A DNA stretch of 43,882 nucleotides from QYOJ01 sp043810345 (GCA_043810345.1 JBDROF010000001.1:1-43882); one strand, 5' to 3'. Numbered from the stretch's first letter, positions 17,878 through 25,947 are shown. Notes: generated from the letters alone by a model not told the origin. Translations and numbers: made by a program.

Positions 17878-18603
17878 ATGATCCTTCGAACTGAAAAAAT
17901 TGTGAAGAAATACCGGAAACGGACCGTCGTCAACGAAGTAACCATCCAGGTAGAACAGGGGGAGATCGTAGGGCTGCTGGGACCGAATGGCGCAGGTAAA
18001 ACCACATCGTTCTATATCATCGTGGGATTGATCAAGCCCTTTTCCGGGAGGGTCTTCCTTGACGGCCTTGGGATCACCTCAGAACCCATGTACCGGCGGG
18101 CAAAACGCGGAATCAGCTACCTTCCCCAGGAGGCTTCAGTTTTCCGGAAACTGAGTGTCGAAGATAACATCAAAGCGATCCTTGAATTCACCAACCTGAC
18201 CAAGGTTCAACAGAAAGAGAGACTCGAGAAGTTACTGGATGAGTTTGGCCTGCAGAATGTGAGGAAAAGCTATGGGATCAACCTGTCGGGGGGGGAGCGG
18301 CGAAGAACGGAGATTGCCAGGTGCCTGGCTGTCGATCCCAGATTCATCCTGCTCGATGAACCGTTTGCCGGCATCGACCCGATCGCCGTGGAAGATATCC
18401 AGCAAATCGTCACCAAACTGAAAGAAAAAAATATCGGGGTGCTGATCACCGACCATAACGTCCATGAAACCCTCTCCATTACCGACCGGTCTTACCTCTT
18501 ATTTGAAGGAAGCATTCTGCGTTCCGGCACCTCAACTGAACTTGCCGAAGATCCACACGTGAGAAAAGTATACCTGGGACAAAATTTCGAATTACGACGT
18601 TGA
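17878..18603 (+). CDS. lptB: LPS export ABC transporter ATP-binding protein LptB
   Basis: Protein of 241 residues. Walker A GPNGAGKTT at residues 35-43, Q-loop in LPQEASVFRKL, ABC signature LSGGERRR and Walker B ILLDEPFAGIDP are present. GIDP and the ADH/TDHNV switch (TDHNVHETL) are typical of LptB. It powers extraction of lipopolysaccharide from the inner membrane through LptFG and the Lpt bridge. The length equals E. coli LptB (241). It lies next to kdsD and the DUF5686 gene, an envelope-biogenesis context. Confidence 0.95.
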   Translation: MILRTEKIVKKYRKRTVVNEVTIQVEQGEIVGLLGPNGAGKTTSFYIIVGLIKPFSGRVFLDGLGITSEPMYRRAKRGISYLPQEASVFRKLSVEDNIKAILEFTNLTKVQQKERLEKLLDEFGLQNVRKSYGINLSGGERRRTEIARCLAVDPRFILLDEPFAGIDPIAVEDIQQIVTKLKEKNIGVLITDHNVHETLSITDRSYLLFEGSILRSGTSTELAEDPHVRKVYLGQNFELRR

Positions 18604-18643
18604 ACAGCCATGAGCAATGAGTTGACAGTTTGCATTTGGCAAT

Positions 18644-18664
18644 CACGTCTCACGTCTCACGTCA
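18644..18664. repeat. Heptamer tandem array at the pssA stop codon
   Basis: Three units CACGTCT, CACGTCT, CACGTCA. On the minus strand the array starts with the TGA stop codon of pssA (18662-18664) and then repeats ACGTGAG. It lies in the short gap between convergent lptB and pssA. A partial duplicate of ATGAGCA is also present at 18610-18621. Confidence 0.85.
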
Positions 18665-19402
18665 AACAATTCTCTTTTGAAAAATCAGCGAGAGGATAAA
18701 ATAGGTAGCAATGATCAGCGGGATGGCGCAAACAGCCAACAGGATCAGGTAGATCGCGGCCAGGATCAGGAAGATATACCGAACTTCATTGCCTTTCCAG
18801 CTCATTCGTTTGAATTTCATGGAAAACAGAGGGAAATCGGAGACCAGCAGGTAGGAAAAGAGCACCGTCAGAATCGCCAGTACACGGGAGTTTGAGAAGA
18901 AATCCGTAAAAAATTCAAGTGGAATGAGTGAAAGCTGGTGGGATTGATAAAAGAGCACCAGCGGGATGGAGGCAAAAAAGATGGCATTTGCGGGAACGGG
19001 CATACCGATGAAATGCTCCTCCTGGCGCAGGTCGATGTTGAACTTAGCCAGCCGGAAGGCCGAACAAACCGGGATCAGGAGGGCAAAAAATGGGGTGATG
19101 TAGTACCGTTCAAGCATGTTACAGCTTCCTTCACACCCTGCTGAGAGTAGCTGGAACATGATCATCCCTGGCGCCACACCGAAAGATACGAGGTCGGCCA
19201 GGGAATCGAGCTGTTTCCCCAGTTCTGAACTGGCTTCCAGCAACCGGGCTGCAGTCCCGTCGAGGAAATCGAACAGGGCGGCGATGAAGATAAACAGTGA
19301 GGCCATCACCAGATTGCCTTCCAGAACCAGGGTGATGGCAACCAGACCGGCAATCAGGTTAAAGGCAGTCAGGGTGTTTGGGATGAGTTGTTTCCAGACC
19401 AT
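18662..19402 (-). CDS. pssA: CDP-diacylglycerol-serine O-phosphatidyltransferase
   Basis: Integral membrane enzyme of 246 residues with several hydrophobic helices. The CDP-alcohol phosphatidyltransferase signature DGxxARxxxxxxxxGxxxDxxxD is visible as FLDGTAARLLEASSELG followed by KQLDSLAD. It makes phosphatidylserine, the precursor of phosphatidylethanolamine, the main glycerophospholipid of Bacteroidota. It converges with lptB. A near-consensus minus-strand element TATCTTTA (around 19422-19429) upstream is a possible promoter. Confidence 0.93.
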   Translation of the reverse strand: MVWKQLIPNTLTAFNLIAGLVAITLVLEGNLVMASLFIFIAALFDFLDGTAARLLEASSELGKQLDSLADLVSFGVAPGMIMFQLLSAGCEGSCNMLERYYITPFFALLIPVCSAFRLAKFNIDLRQEEHFIGMPVPANAIFFASIPLVLFYQSHQLSLIPLEFFTDFFSNSRVLAILTVLFSYLLVSDFPLFSMKFKRMSWKGNEVRYIFLILAAIYLILLAVCAIPLIIATYFILSLIFQKRIV

Positions 19403-19482
19403 AGTATAGAGATTGTTCCTGTAAAGATACAGACTATTTCAGATCTGGAAATCGATTTTCCCTAATTTTGGACCATAAAAAG

Positions 19483-20718
19483 ATGCCTGTTCCCACCCTC
19501 AATATACAAGACTACTCCTATGATCTCCCCCCGGAGCGGATAGCCCAACATCCCCTTCCTGAGCGGGATGCATCCAAATTGCTCTGCTGGATGAACGGTA
19601 CCCTCAAAGAAGATCTCTTCAGGAATGTGGCCGGTTACCTCCCACCTGAAAGTCTGATGGTGTTCAACAACACCCGGGTTATCCGGGCCCGGTTGCTGTT
19701 TAAGAAAACTTCAGGAACACCTGTGGAGCTCTTTTGCCTGGAACCACTGGAACCCACCCGGGAGGTCAACCAGGCATTTCAGCAAAAAGGGCCCGTCACC
19801 TGGAAGTGCCTGATTGGGAATGCCAGGCGCTGGAAAAGCGGGATCCTTGAGATGCTTGTGAACATCTCCGGTCACTCAGTCACACTGCATGCTACCAGGA
19901 TGCATAAGCTGGAAGAGGGAACCTTTGCCATTGCTTTTACCTGGCAACCTTCTGGAATTTCCTTTGGTGAGGTGCTAGAGGGAACCGGACGGATTCCGCT
20001 GCCTCCATATATAACCCGTGAGGACATACCGGCTGACCTCCTGCGGTATCAAACCATTTACGCACGCAGGGAAGGATCGGTGGCGGCTCCGACAGCCGGA
20101 CTTCATTTCACACCCACTGTGATGGACAAGCTGAAAGCCAGGAATATTCAGCAGGAACAGGTAACCCTTCATGTTGGATTGGGTACCTTCCGGCCGGTTA
20201 CCTCCCCGGATCTCACCCAACACCTGATGCACCAGGAACAAGTTATCGTTCAGGCCAGTACCATCCGGCAGCTTTTACAAAACATACATAAACCGGTGAT
20301 TGCTGTGGGAACTACCTCCGTAAGAACCCTGGAAAGCCTCTATTGGCTTGGTGTAAAACAACTCACGATACCTGATTTGAATCACGATGAGATCGGGCAA
20401 TGGGATCCTTATACCCTCCCCGACGACCCCCCGCTGGAAGCCAGAACGGCATTGGAGTGTCTGCTCCGGATGATGGACAAGTCAGGAATGACACAGCTCA
20501 CCGCTATCACCAGGCTGATGATTGTTCCCGGGTACCGGTTCCGGATCATTCGTGGAATGATCACCAACTTTCACCAACCCAGAAGTACTCTTCTGCTGCT
20601 GATCGCTGCTTACCTTGGGACCTCCTGGCAGGATATCTACCGCTATGCACTCGGGAATGGATTCCGGTTTCTCAGCTATGGAGACAGCTGTTTGTTCCTT
20701 CGCGATCAGCTCACATAA
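19483..20718 (+). CDS. queA: tRNA S-adenosylmethionine ribosyltransferase-isomerase
   Basis: Protein of 411 residues from ATG 19483; a longer TTG start at 19468 is possible but overlaps the promoter-like TAATTTTG at 19463-19470. Family hallmarks are YDLPPERIAQHPLPERDASKLL at the N-terminus, FNNTRVIRARL, and the AAPTAGLHFT and TSVRTLES motifs. It transfers and isomerises the ribosyl group of SAM onto 7-aminomethyl-7-deazaguanine in tRNA, forming epoxyqueuosine. Bacteroidota QueA is longer than E. coli QueA (356) through inserts in the first half, as seen here. Confidence 0.93.
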   Translation: MPVPTLNIQDYSYDLPPERIAQHPLPERDASKLLCWMNGTLKEDLFRNVAGYLPPESLMVFNNTRVIRARLLFKKTSGTPVELFCLEPLEPTREVNQAFQQKGPVTWKCLIGNARRWKSGILEMLVNISGHSVTLHATRMHKLEEGTFAIAFTWQPSGISFGEVLEGTGRIPLPPYITREDIPADLLRYQTIYARREGSVAAPTAGLHFTPTVMDKLKARNIQQEQVTLHVGLGTFRPVTSPDLTQHLMHQEQVIVQASTIRQLLQNIHKPVIAVGTTSVRTLESLYWLGVKQLTIPDLNHDEIGQWDPYTLPDDPPLEARTALECLLRMMDKSGMTQLTAITRLMIVPGYRFRIIRGMITNFHQPRSTLLLLIAAYLGTSWQDIYRYALGNGFRFLSYGDSCLFLRDQLT

Positions 20719-20759
20719 AATGATTTTTTTGTCTGTTACCAAAATTGAAAGGCTTTTAT

Positions 20760-20787
20760 TACCTTTGTATCGAATCAAACAAGGAGG
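20760..20787 (+). promoter_or_regulatory. tatA promoter element and unusually strong Shine-Dalgarno
   Basis: TACCTTTG at 20760-20767 matches TAnnTTTG. AAGGAGG at 20781-20787 sits 5 bp before the ATG at 20793. Most genes in this window have no Shine-Dalgarno, as is usual for Bacteroidota, so this site is noteworthy. It also fixes the start codon, excluding a 16-residue longer frame beginning at 20745. Confidence 0.75.
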
Positions 20788-20792
20788 ACTCC

Positions 20793-21047
20793 ATGTTCAA
20801 TGAGATGTTTCTTTTATTCGGACTGGGTACCACAGAGATCATTCTGATTGTACTCGTCGTGCTTTTATTGTTTGGCGGCCGGAAAATTCCCGAACTGATG
20901 AGAGGCATCGGGAAAGGAATAAAAAGCTTCAAAGATGGTGCTGCAGGTCTGGACGATGAGCTGAAAGATATGTCTAAAGATAAATCCGGCTACGAAAAAA
21001 AAGATCCCCCTGAAAAAAAATCTCCCCCCACCGATCCTGCCGGATAA
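20793..21047 (+). CDS. tatA: Twin-arginine translocase subunit TatA/TatE
   Basis: Protein of 84 residues. One N-terminal membrane helix (about residues 9-27, GTTEIILIVLVVLLLF) is followed by the hinge FGGRKIPEL and an amphipathic helix (MRGIGKGIKSFKDG). The tail is charged and ends in a Pro/Lys-rich stretch. It forms the pore-like component of the Tat system with TatC, which is encoded 5.6 kb away at 26601. No tatB is seen, consistent with a TatAC-type system. Confidence 0.95.
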   Translation: MFNEMFLLFGLGTTEIILIVLVVLLLFGGRKIPELMRGIGKGIKSFKDGAAGLDDELKDMSKDKSGYEKKDPPEKKSPPTDPAG

Positions 21048-21135
21048 TCAATCGCTTAAATCGCCCTGATTCCTAATGATTTCGCAGGTTTTGTGAAATT
21101 TCTAACACCTTATTTTCCTGGTTATATAAAATATC

Positions 21136-21183
21136 TAAATTTGTATTCTGATATACATATTAATATATTTATATATAATTTTG
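21136..21183 (+). promoter_or_regulatory. Two promoter -7 elements upstream of the SQR-like gene
   Basis: TAAATTTG at 21136-21143 and TAATTTTG at 21176-21183 both match TAnnTTTG, in a strongly AT-rich 180-bp gap (21048-21229) that holds no ORF. Neither has a clear -33 TTG. They suggest that the sulfur cluster has its own, possibly dual, promoter. Confidence 0.5.
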
Positions 21184-21229
21184 TCGATGTTTTCTCGCGA
21201 TTATAAATCACACTATTCGATATAACCAG

Positions 21230-22459
21230 ATGAAAAAACTTTTGATTTTGGGAGGTGGTACAGGCGGTACTATCATGGCCAACAAAATGAGGCATGAACT
21301 GGAACAGGATGAATGGGATATCACGATTGTTGACAGAGAGAATACCCATTTTTATCAACCCGGATTTCTCTTCCTTCCATTCGGTCATTACAAAAGACGG
21401 GATGTTGTGAAACCAAAAAACAATTTCATCCCGCATGGCGTCAATTTTATCGTTCAGGAGATCGGGCGGATCGAACCGGAGAATAACCGGGTCGTTCTGG
21501 CCGACGGCGTGGTTCAACACTACGACTTTTTGATTATTGCCACAGGAACCCGGATTGTTCCAGAAGAGACACCTGGCCTGACAGGTCCCCTGTGGAGGAA
21601 GAGCATTTTTGATTTCTACACCCCGAACGGGGCCATGGCACTGGCCAATTTCTTCAAAACATGGCAGGGTGGTGAACTGGTTCTGAACATTGCCGATATG
21701 CCGATTAAATGTCCGGTAGCACCCCTGGAGTTTGTCTTTTACGCCGATGCTTTCTTTGTGGAACGCGGACTTCGTAACCAAGTCAACATCTCCTATGTAA
21801 CTCCTATGTCAGGGGCTTTCACCAAACCCCGTGCTTCCAAAGTGCTCGGAGATTTGCTGGTGGAGAAGAAAATCCACATCATCCCCGATTTCTACCTGGA
21901 ACGGATAGACACAGAGGGGAAGAGACTCGTTTCATATGATGAACGAGAGGTCCCGTTTGATGTTTTGATCACCGTACCGGTGCACAAAGGGGATCAGGTG
22001 ATCGAGATGAGCGGCCTGGGCGACGATATGGGCTTTGTCAAAGCTGATAAACACACCCTGCAATCGGTTGATTTCCAGAATGTTTTTGCAATCGGTGATG
22101 CCGGAAACTTCCCTACATCCAAAGCCGGTTCAGTGGTGCACTTCCAGGCCGATATTCTGACCGAGAACCTGCTTTGTTCCATCGAGAAAAGACCATTCAC
22201 TGCTTCCTACGACGGGCATTCCAACTGTTACATTGAAACAGGTTACGGGAAAGGAGCACTGATCGATTTCAATTACGATACCGAACCCCTACCCGGTTTG
22301 TTCCCCCTGCCTGGAATCGGGCCATTCGGACTGCTCCAGGAGACGCGCATGAACCACTACGGAAAACTCCTCTTCCGCTGGATTTACTGGCATATCCTGC
22401 TGAAGGGAAAAGAGATGCCAATCGATACGAAGATGACCATGGCCGGCAAGAAACTCTAA
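21230..22459 (+). CDS. Sulfide:quinone oxidoreductase-like FAD-dependent oxidoreductase
   Basis: Protein of 409 residues. The FAD-binding GGGTGG is at residues 8-13, ATGT near 104-107, and the C-terminal FAD motif AIGDAG near 287-292. Cys161 in ADMPIKCPVAP and Cys333 in SNCYIETGYG correspond to the redox cysteines of sulfide:quinone oxidoreductases; the third, nonessential Cys of some SQRs is not obvious. The family oxidises sulfide and passes electrons to quinone at the membrane surface. It leads a run with DUF1641, DsrC/TusE and DsrE-like genes, which supports a sulfur role. NDH-2-like function is less likely because both Cys motifs are present. Confidence 0.85.
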   Translation: MKKLLILGGGTGGTIMANKMRHELEQDEWDITIVDRENTHFYQPGFLFLPFGHYKRRDVVKPKNNFIPHGVNFIVQEIGRIEPENNRVVLADGVVQHYDFLIIATGTRIVPEETPGLTGPLWRKSIFDFYTPNGAMALANFFKTWQGGELVLNIADMPIKCPVAPLEFVFYADAFFVERGLRNQVNISYVTPMSGAFTKPRASKVLGDLLVEKKIHIIPDFYLERIDTEGKRLVSYDEREVPFDVLITVPVHKGDQVIEMSGLGDDMGFVKADKHTLQSVDFQNVFAIGDAGNFPTSKAGSVVHFQADILTENLLCSIEKRPFTASYDGHSNCYIETGYGKGALIDFNYDTEPLPGLFPLPGIGPFGLLQETRMNHYGKLLFRWIYWHILLKGKEMPIDTKMTMAGKKL

Positions 22460-22470
22460 ATCATCAGATT

Positions 22471-22896
22471 ATGGCAGAAAAAAACGTACAGGAACAGATC
22501 GATGAACTCAACCATAAGCTGGACAGAGTTCTGGAATTCGTAGAGATCCAGCACCGGAAACGGGAAGAGTGGGATGATCTGATGGAGTGTGCCAGGGATC
22601 TGGCTCTGGATCTGACCCCTATCCTCCGTCAGATAGGGCTGGATGTGATCCAGAAAATGAATGAGCTGGATGAGAAAGGGTATATCGCCAGTTTCACAAC
22701 AATCGCTAAAAACCTGACCAGTAAAGAGACGGTGGATGCACTGGTTCGGATATCACAGGCTCTGGCGGATGTAAAGATGGATGACCGGCTCGATGATCAG
22801 TCCTTCTGGCAACTATTTAAACAGATTCGTTCACGGGAGGTCCGAAAGTCACTGAGCTATTCATTGAGGCTCGTGGAAGAAATAAACAAAAAATAA
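22471..22896 (+). CDS. DUF1641-family protein
   Basis: Protein of 141 residues, soluble and mostly helical, with a coiled-coil-like N-terminus (residues 4-35). The central segment (LTSKETVDALVRISQALADVKM) fits DUF1641, a family often encoded next to SQR-like flavoproteins. Its function is unknown; it may be an accessory subunit. It starts 11 bp after the SQR-like gene, so the two are one transcription unit. Confidence 0.8.
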   Translation: MAEKNVQEQIDELNHKLDRVLEFVEIQHRKREEWDDLMECARDLALDLTPILRQIGLDVIQKMNELDEKGYIASFTTIAKNLTSKETVDALVRISQALADVKMDDRLDDQSFWQLFKQIRSREVRKSLSYSLRLVEEINKK

Positions 22897-22931
22897 TATA
22901 CTTAGGTATATAGATATTAAAAAAATGTTTT

Positions 22932-22992
22932 TATATTTGTGATTTAATTCACAATCAATTCGTAATTCGTAATTCGTAATTCTTAATTGATT
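22932..22992 (+). promoter_or_regulatory. Promoter element and heptamer array upstream of dsrC/tusE-like gene
   Basis: TATATTTG at 22932-22939 matches TAnnTTTG. Downstream, the unit ATTCGTA repeats about 3.6 times (22958-22982) and is bracketed by the 8-bp inverted repeat AATCAATT (22953-22960) and AATTGATT (22985-22992). The array would lie in the 5' untranslated region of the following gene (ATG 23001) and could fold as a stem around the repeats. Confidence 0.65.
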
Positions 22993-23000
22993 CTAGTTCT

Positions 23001-23312
23001 ATGTCTCAAAAAGTTATTGCAGGAATCACTGTGGATGTCAATGAAGAGGGATACATGACAGATCTCACTCAGTGGACCAAAGAAATTGCCCGGGAGATCG
23101 CCAGAGAGGAAAATATCGATCTCACTGATAAACACTTTGCTGTGTGCGAATTCATTCGCGACAAACAAGCCAAAGGTGAGACCATCACGATCCGTTCTGT
23201 CGGGAACTCCGGGATCATCGACATCAAAGGTTTCTACCAGCTCTTTCCGGGCGCTCCCATGAAAAAAGCAGCCAAAATCGCCGGGATTCCGAAGCCGGCG
23301 TCGTGTGTATAG
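23001..23312 (+). CDS. DsrC/TusE-family sulfur-carrier protein with a single C-terminal Cys
   Basis: Protein of 103 residues. The C-terminus PKPASCV carries Cys102, the penultimate sulfur-carrying Cys (CysA) of the DsrC family. The position 11 residues upstream, where true DsrC has its second Cys, is Ala91 here. The protein is therefore of the single-Cys, TusE/DsrC-like kind that accepts and passes on sulfur but cannot form the internal trisulfide linked to sulfite reductase. No dsrAB is nearby. Its place between an SQR-like flavoprotein and a DsrE-like protein suggests persulfide relay. Confidence 0.88.
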   Translation: MSQKVIAGITVDVNEEGYMTDLTQWTKEIAREIAREENIDLTDKHFAVCEFIRDKQAKGETITIRSVGNSGIIDIKGFYQLFPGAPMKKAAKIAGIPKPASCV

Positions 23313-23320
23313 CAAACAGG

Positions 23321-23364
23321 AGCCGCCATTCATGGCGGCTGTACAGACGGCATTTATGCCGTCT
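23321..23364. repeat. Two adjacent perfect palindromes (REP-like)
   Basis: Palindrome 1 (23321-23340) has arms AGCCGCCAT/ATGGCGGCT around two bases. Palindrome 2 (23345-23364) has arms AGACGGCAT/ATGCCGTCT around two bases. They are separated by GTAC. Both are 20 bp, perfect 9-bp arms. They lie just after the dsrC/tusE-like stop and before the dsrE-like start, without a T tail typical of an intrinsic terminator. Confidence 0.9.
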
Positions 23365-23384
23365 CTTCCATAAAAAAAGAAAAA

Positions 23385-23885
23385 ATGCAAAAAGAAGAAC
23401 ACCCCCTGAAAAAAGTATGCATCATCTGTGCCAAGGGCACCATTGAAGATGTATATGCTTCCCTGGTACTGGCCAACGGCGCCGTAATGGAAGGAATAGA
23501 GACCAAAGTCTTTTTTACCTTCTTCGGGCTGGATGCCATCACCAAAAAATACATGAACAGCCTGAAGACTGGTACGGTAGGTAATCCGGCCATGCGCATG
23601 CCCGGAGGTCTCCCCTTCCCGACCCTGCTCGGCGCCTTGCCGGGAGTGGAAGCAGGCGTATCTGCCATGATGCGGAGCCAGATGCAGAAACTGGATATCC
23701 CGCCCGTTTCGGAATTCCTCGAGATGATCCAAGCCGGTGGCGGTGAGATCTATGGCTGCAAGCTGGCTATGGATATGTTCAAACTGGAAAGATCCGACCT
23801 CTGGGATGGTGTGAAAGATGTCCTGACCGTCGGCCAATTCTACGAATTGTGCGGAGGTTTGCAGACACAGGTCATTTTCACGTAA
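23385..23885 (+). CDS. DsrE/DsrF/DrsH-like sulfur-relay protein
   Basis: Protein of 166 residues. The N-terminal strand KKVCIICAKGTIEDVYASLVLANGA and the C-terminal YGCKLAMDMF motif with Cys125 match the DsrE-like group (DsrE3 type), where this Cys carries the persulfide. Cys12 and Cys15 are additional. These proteins hand sulfur between sulfurtransferases and DsrC/TusE-type carriers in the cytoplasm. It is the last gene of the cluster and is followed by a long hairpin. Confidence 0.87.
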   Translation: MQKEEHPLKKVCIICAKGTIEDVYASLVLANGAVMEGIETKVFFTFFGLDAITKKYMNSLKTGTVGNPAMRMPGGLPFPTLLGALPGVEAGVSAMMRSQMQKLDIPPVSEFLEMIQAGGGEIYGCKLAMDMFKLERSDLWDGVKDVLTVGQFYELCGGLQTQVIFT

Positions 23886-23892
23886 CGCACAC

Positions 23893-23930
23893 GTAGGGGC
23901 AACCGGGCCGGTCGCCCCTACAGGTTGCCC
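23893..23930. repeat. Long palindrome with competing hairpins between convergent genes
   Basis: Arms GTAGGGGC (23893-23900) and GCCCCTAC (23914-23921) enclose a second inverted repeat ACCGG/CCGGT. An alternative stem can form between GGGCAACC (23897-23904) and GGTTGCCC (23923-23930). The element fills the gap between the dsrE-like stop and the minus-strand stop at 23932-23934, so it probably stops transcription from both sides. It also resembles palindromes dispersed in environmental genomes. Confidence 0.8.
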
Positions 23931-23931
23931 T

Positions 23932-25947
23932 CTATTTTACGACCACGATCTTCTTTTGAACCACGGCGCCGTTCTCTTGTTCAATGCGTAGCATATATAC
24001 CCCATTTGACGTATCTGGTATCAGGAATACAGGAGCATTGAAGTCTTCTATCGATTTTACCATGGTACCGTTCGATGTATAGAGCGACACCTTCGCATAC
24101 TGGGCTCCCATGATATAGATAGTTCCAGAAGTAGGATTGGGATACACCCGTACTGCGTCACAGAGCTTCTCCTCCTGTCCTACAGCAAAGATCAGGTTCA
24201 CCTCATAGAGGTTATGGGAGGTCAGGTCTTCGGCAAATACATCGATGGTGGTGGTTCCCGGGATTTCTTCAGCAGGAACAACAATCACAGTGGCATTGGG
24301 ATCCATCGGGACACCTGTAATTTCAGGGATCAAAACACCTCCGGGAACTTCCAGGTCGTAGGTTAGTACATCCGGATCAAAGCCCGGAAGTGAAACGCCG
24401 TCCACCAGGATGTCGTTTAACCTGGCTTCGGTGTTAAACACCCCATCCTCGATGGAATAAAACGACTGGTAGATCTCCTGTGTCTGAAAATCCTGCAGGA
24501 ATACAAGTACTCCCAGATCGTCCCATTCCTCCACATTGGTCCCAAAAAGATCCGATGTAAGTTCTATATTAAAAGGCTGTCTATCAACCAGGTTTGTTGT
24601 GGTTCCATATGCATCCGGCATCATTTTCATCATCACATGATGAAACTCTGTTTCACCATTCGTCCCGACATTCCCTGTGGTCACGTATTCGAATACAATG
24701 ACGTGAAGGACCGCGTTGGAGAAGTTCACAAAGGGTAATGCAGCGGCATTGACGGTCATCATTGTTCCCGAAAGCGAATGTGCGGCGACGATATCCAGTA
24801 GGCCGGGTTGCTGCTGAGCCATCGCAAAAGCGTTCTGCACAGAAGTCATATCCGTTTCTACGTAGGATCCATTACAATTCAGCCAGGGGACCCAACCTAC
24901 TCCGTAATAATCCCTTCTGACGCCTCCCTCCGCAGTGTAATAGGGATCGCCCGCACCAGGCCAGTTCATCTGGTATTTAACCAGCGTGATATCGCCGGCA
25001 TTGGAGGTACACCAGGGCACAAATCCCGAGTTGAAAGCAGCACAGGGTGCGCAGGTAGAACTGGTAAACTCTTCAAAACAGGGTTTTCGCGTGATGATAA
25101 GACAGGCCTTTTTGATCGTTTTCTGGAGGGTGTCATTGTTCTGATCATCATCCACGACCCCATTTACTTTGTTGATCCAAACGTTGAGAGCGTGTGTTCC
25201 GATGCCTGCATTCACCTGATCGGTGCAGGTAAAGTTGTACACTCCCAGGAGAGGAATTGAAAGACCGGTAAAGGTGCTGGTGTGAATTGGTCCTCCATTC
25301 AGCTGCCAGTCAATGATGAGCCCCGTAATAGTTGTTACACCCATATTCATGACCGAACCCGTGACGGGTGTTGGCCCACCGATGAATGTTGGTGTTGTTA
25401 TGGATGTGAGTGCGCCATCCAGGTTCAGCGGATTGAAGAGAAGGACATTATCGATGTACCAGTAATCCAGGTTATAGAAATTCCCGTCCACATAAAAACA
25501 AAACTGGAAATCAGTAGCCCCCACATCACTATTTGTAACGGTAAGGTCTATTTTTTCTGGTCCAACATTGGACGTTGGGTTGATCTCCCAGACAATATGC
25601 CAGGCGCCACTTCCCGACCGGGTAGCCACCCCTACTTTTGGACCGGCTCCACTGTAATCATCATAGAAGTGCCTGAACGAGATAATAACGGATGTCAAAC
25701 CCGTGAGGTCACAGGCCGGGGAGATGAAGCGTGATACACTGGTCGCTGAGGTGTAGGTAAACTTGGCTTCAGGAGCCGTTCCTCCTGCATTGGCCGTATT
25801 ACTCACTGACCATTGTGACGCATAACCATTCAGGGTCCATCCCGCAGGAGGCATCTGGCCCGAATCAAAAGCTTCCCAGATGAAGGTCTGTCCGGATGTT
25901 ACGAATGTCATCGCAACGAACAACAAAACTGCGTAAACTTTTTTCAT
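23932..25947 (-). CDS. Type IX-secreted multidomain protein with thioredoxin-like (Omp28-like) CxxC region and T9SS sorting domain
   Basis: Protein of 671 residues from ATG 25947 (a longer start at 25971 would precede the signal peptide MKKVYAVLLFVAMTF). A beta-sandwich domain of the choice-of-anchor J kind (about 25-175) is followed by a CARDB-like segment (about 190-280). A thioredoxin/Omp28-like region follows with FEEFTSSTCAPC, whose CAPC is a possible redox pair. The last 80 residues are a T9SS type A C-terminal domain (VYPNPTSGTIYI, ending KKIVVVK) that directs export across the outer membrane. The role is unknown; a surface or extracellular thiol protein is plausible. Confidence 0.85.
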   Translation of the reverse strand: MKKVYAVLLFVAMTFVTSGQTFIWEAFDSGQMPPAGWTLNGYASQWSVSNTANAGGTAPEAKFTYTSATSVSRFISPACDLTGLTSVIISFRHFYDDYSGAGPKVGVATRSGSGAWHIVWEINPTSNVGPEKIDLTVTNSDVGATDFQFCFYVDGNFYNLDYWYIDNVLLFNPLNLDGALTSITTPTFIGGPTPVTGSVMNMGVTTITGLIIDWQLNGGPIHTSTFTGLSIPLLGVYNFTCTDQVNAGIGTHALNVWINKVNGVVDDDQNNDTLQKTIKKACLIITRKPCFEEFTSSTCAPCAAFNSGFVPWCTSNAGDITLVKYQMNWPGAGDPYYTAEGGVRRDYYGVGWVPWLNCNGSYVETDMTSVQNAFAMAQQQPGLLDIVAAHSLSGTMMTVNAAALPFVNFSNAVLHVIVFEYVTTGNVGTNGETEFHHVMMKMMPDAYGTTTNLVDRQPFNIELTSDLFGTNVEEWDDLGVLVFLQDFQTQEIYQSFYSIEDGVFNTEARLNDILVDGVSLPGFDPDVLTYDLEVPGGVLIPEITGVPMDPNATVIVVPAEEIPGTTTIDVFAEDLTSHNLYEVNLIFAVGQEEKLCDAVRVYPNPTSGTIYIMGAQYAKVSLYTSNGTMVKSIEDFNAPVFLIPDTSNGVYMLRIEQENGAVVQKKIVVVK

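Noticed and set aside
22983..23837. 284-residue minus-strand ORF opposite the dsrC/dsrE-like genes
   Set aside because: It runs through two well-supported plus-strand genes and the palindromes between them, and its sequence has no recognisable domain.
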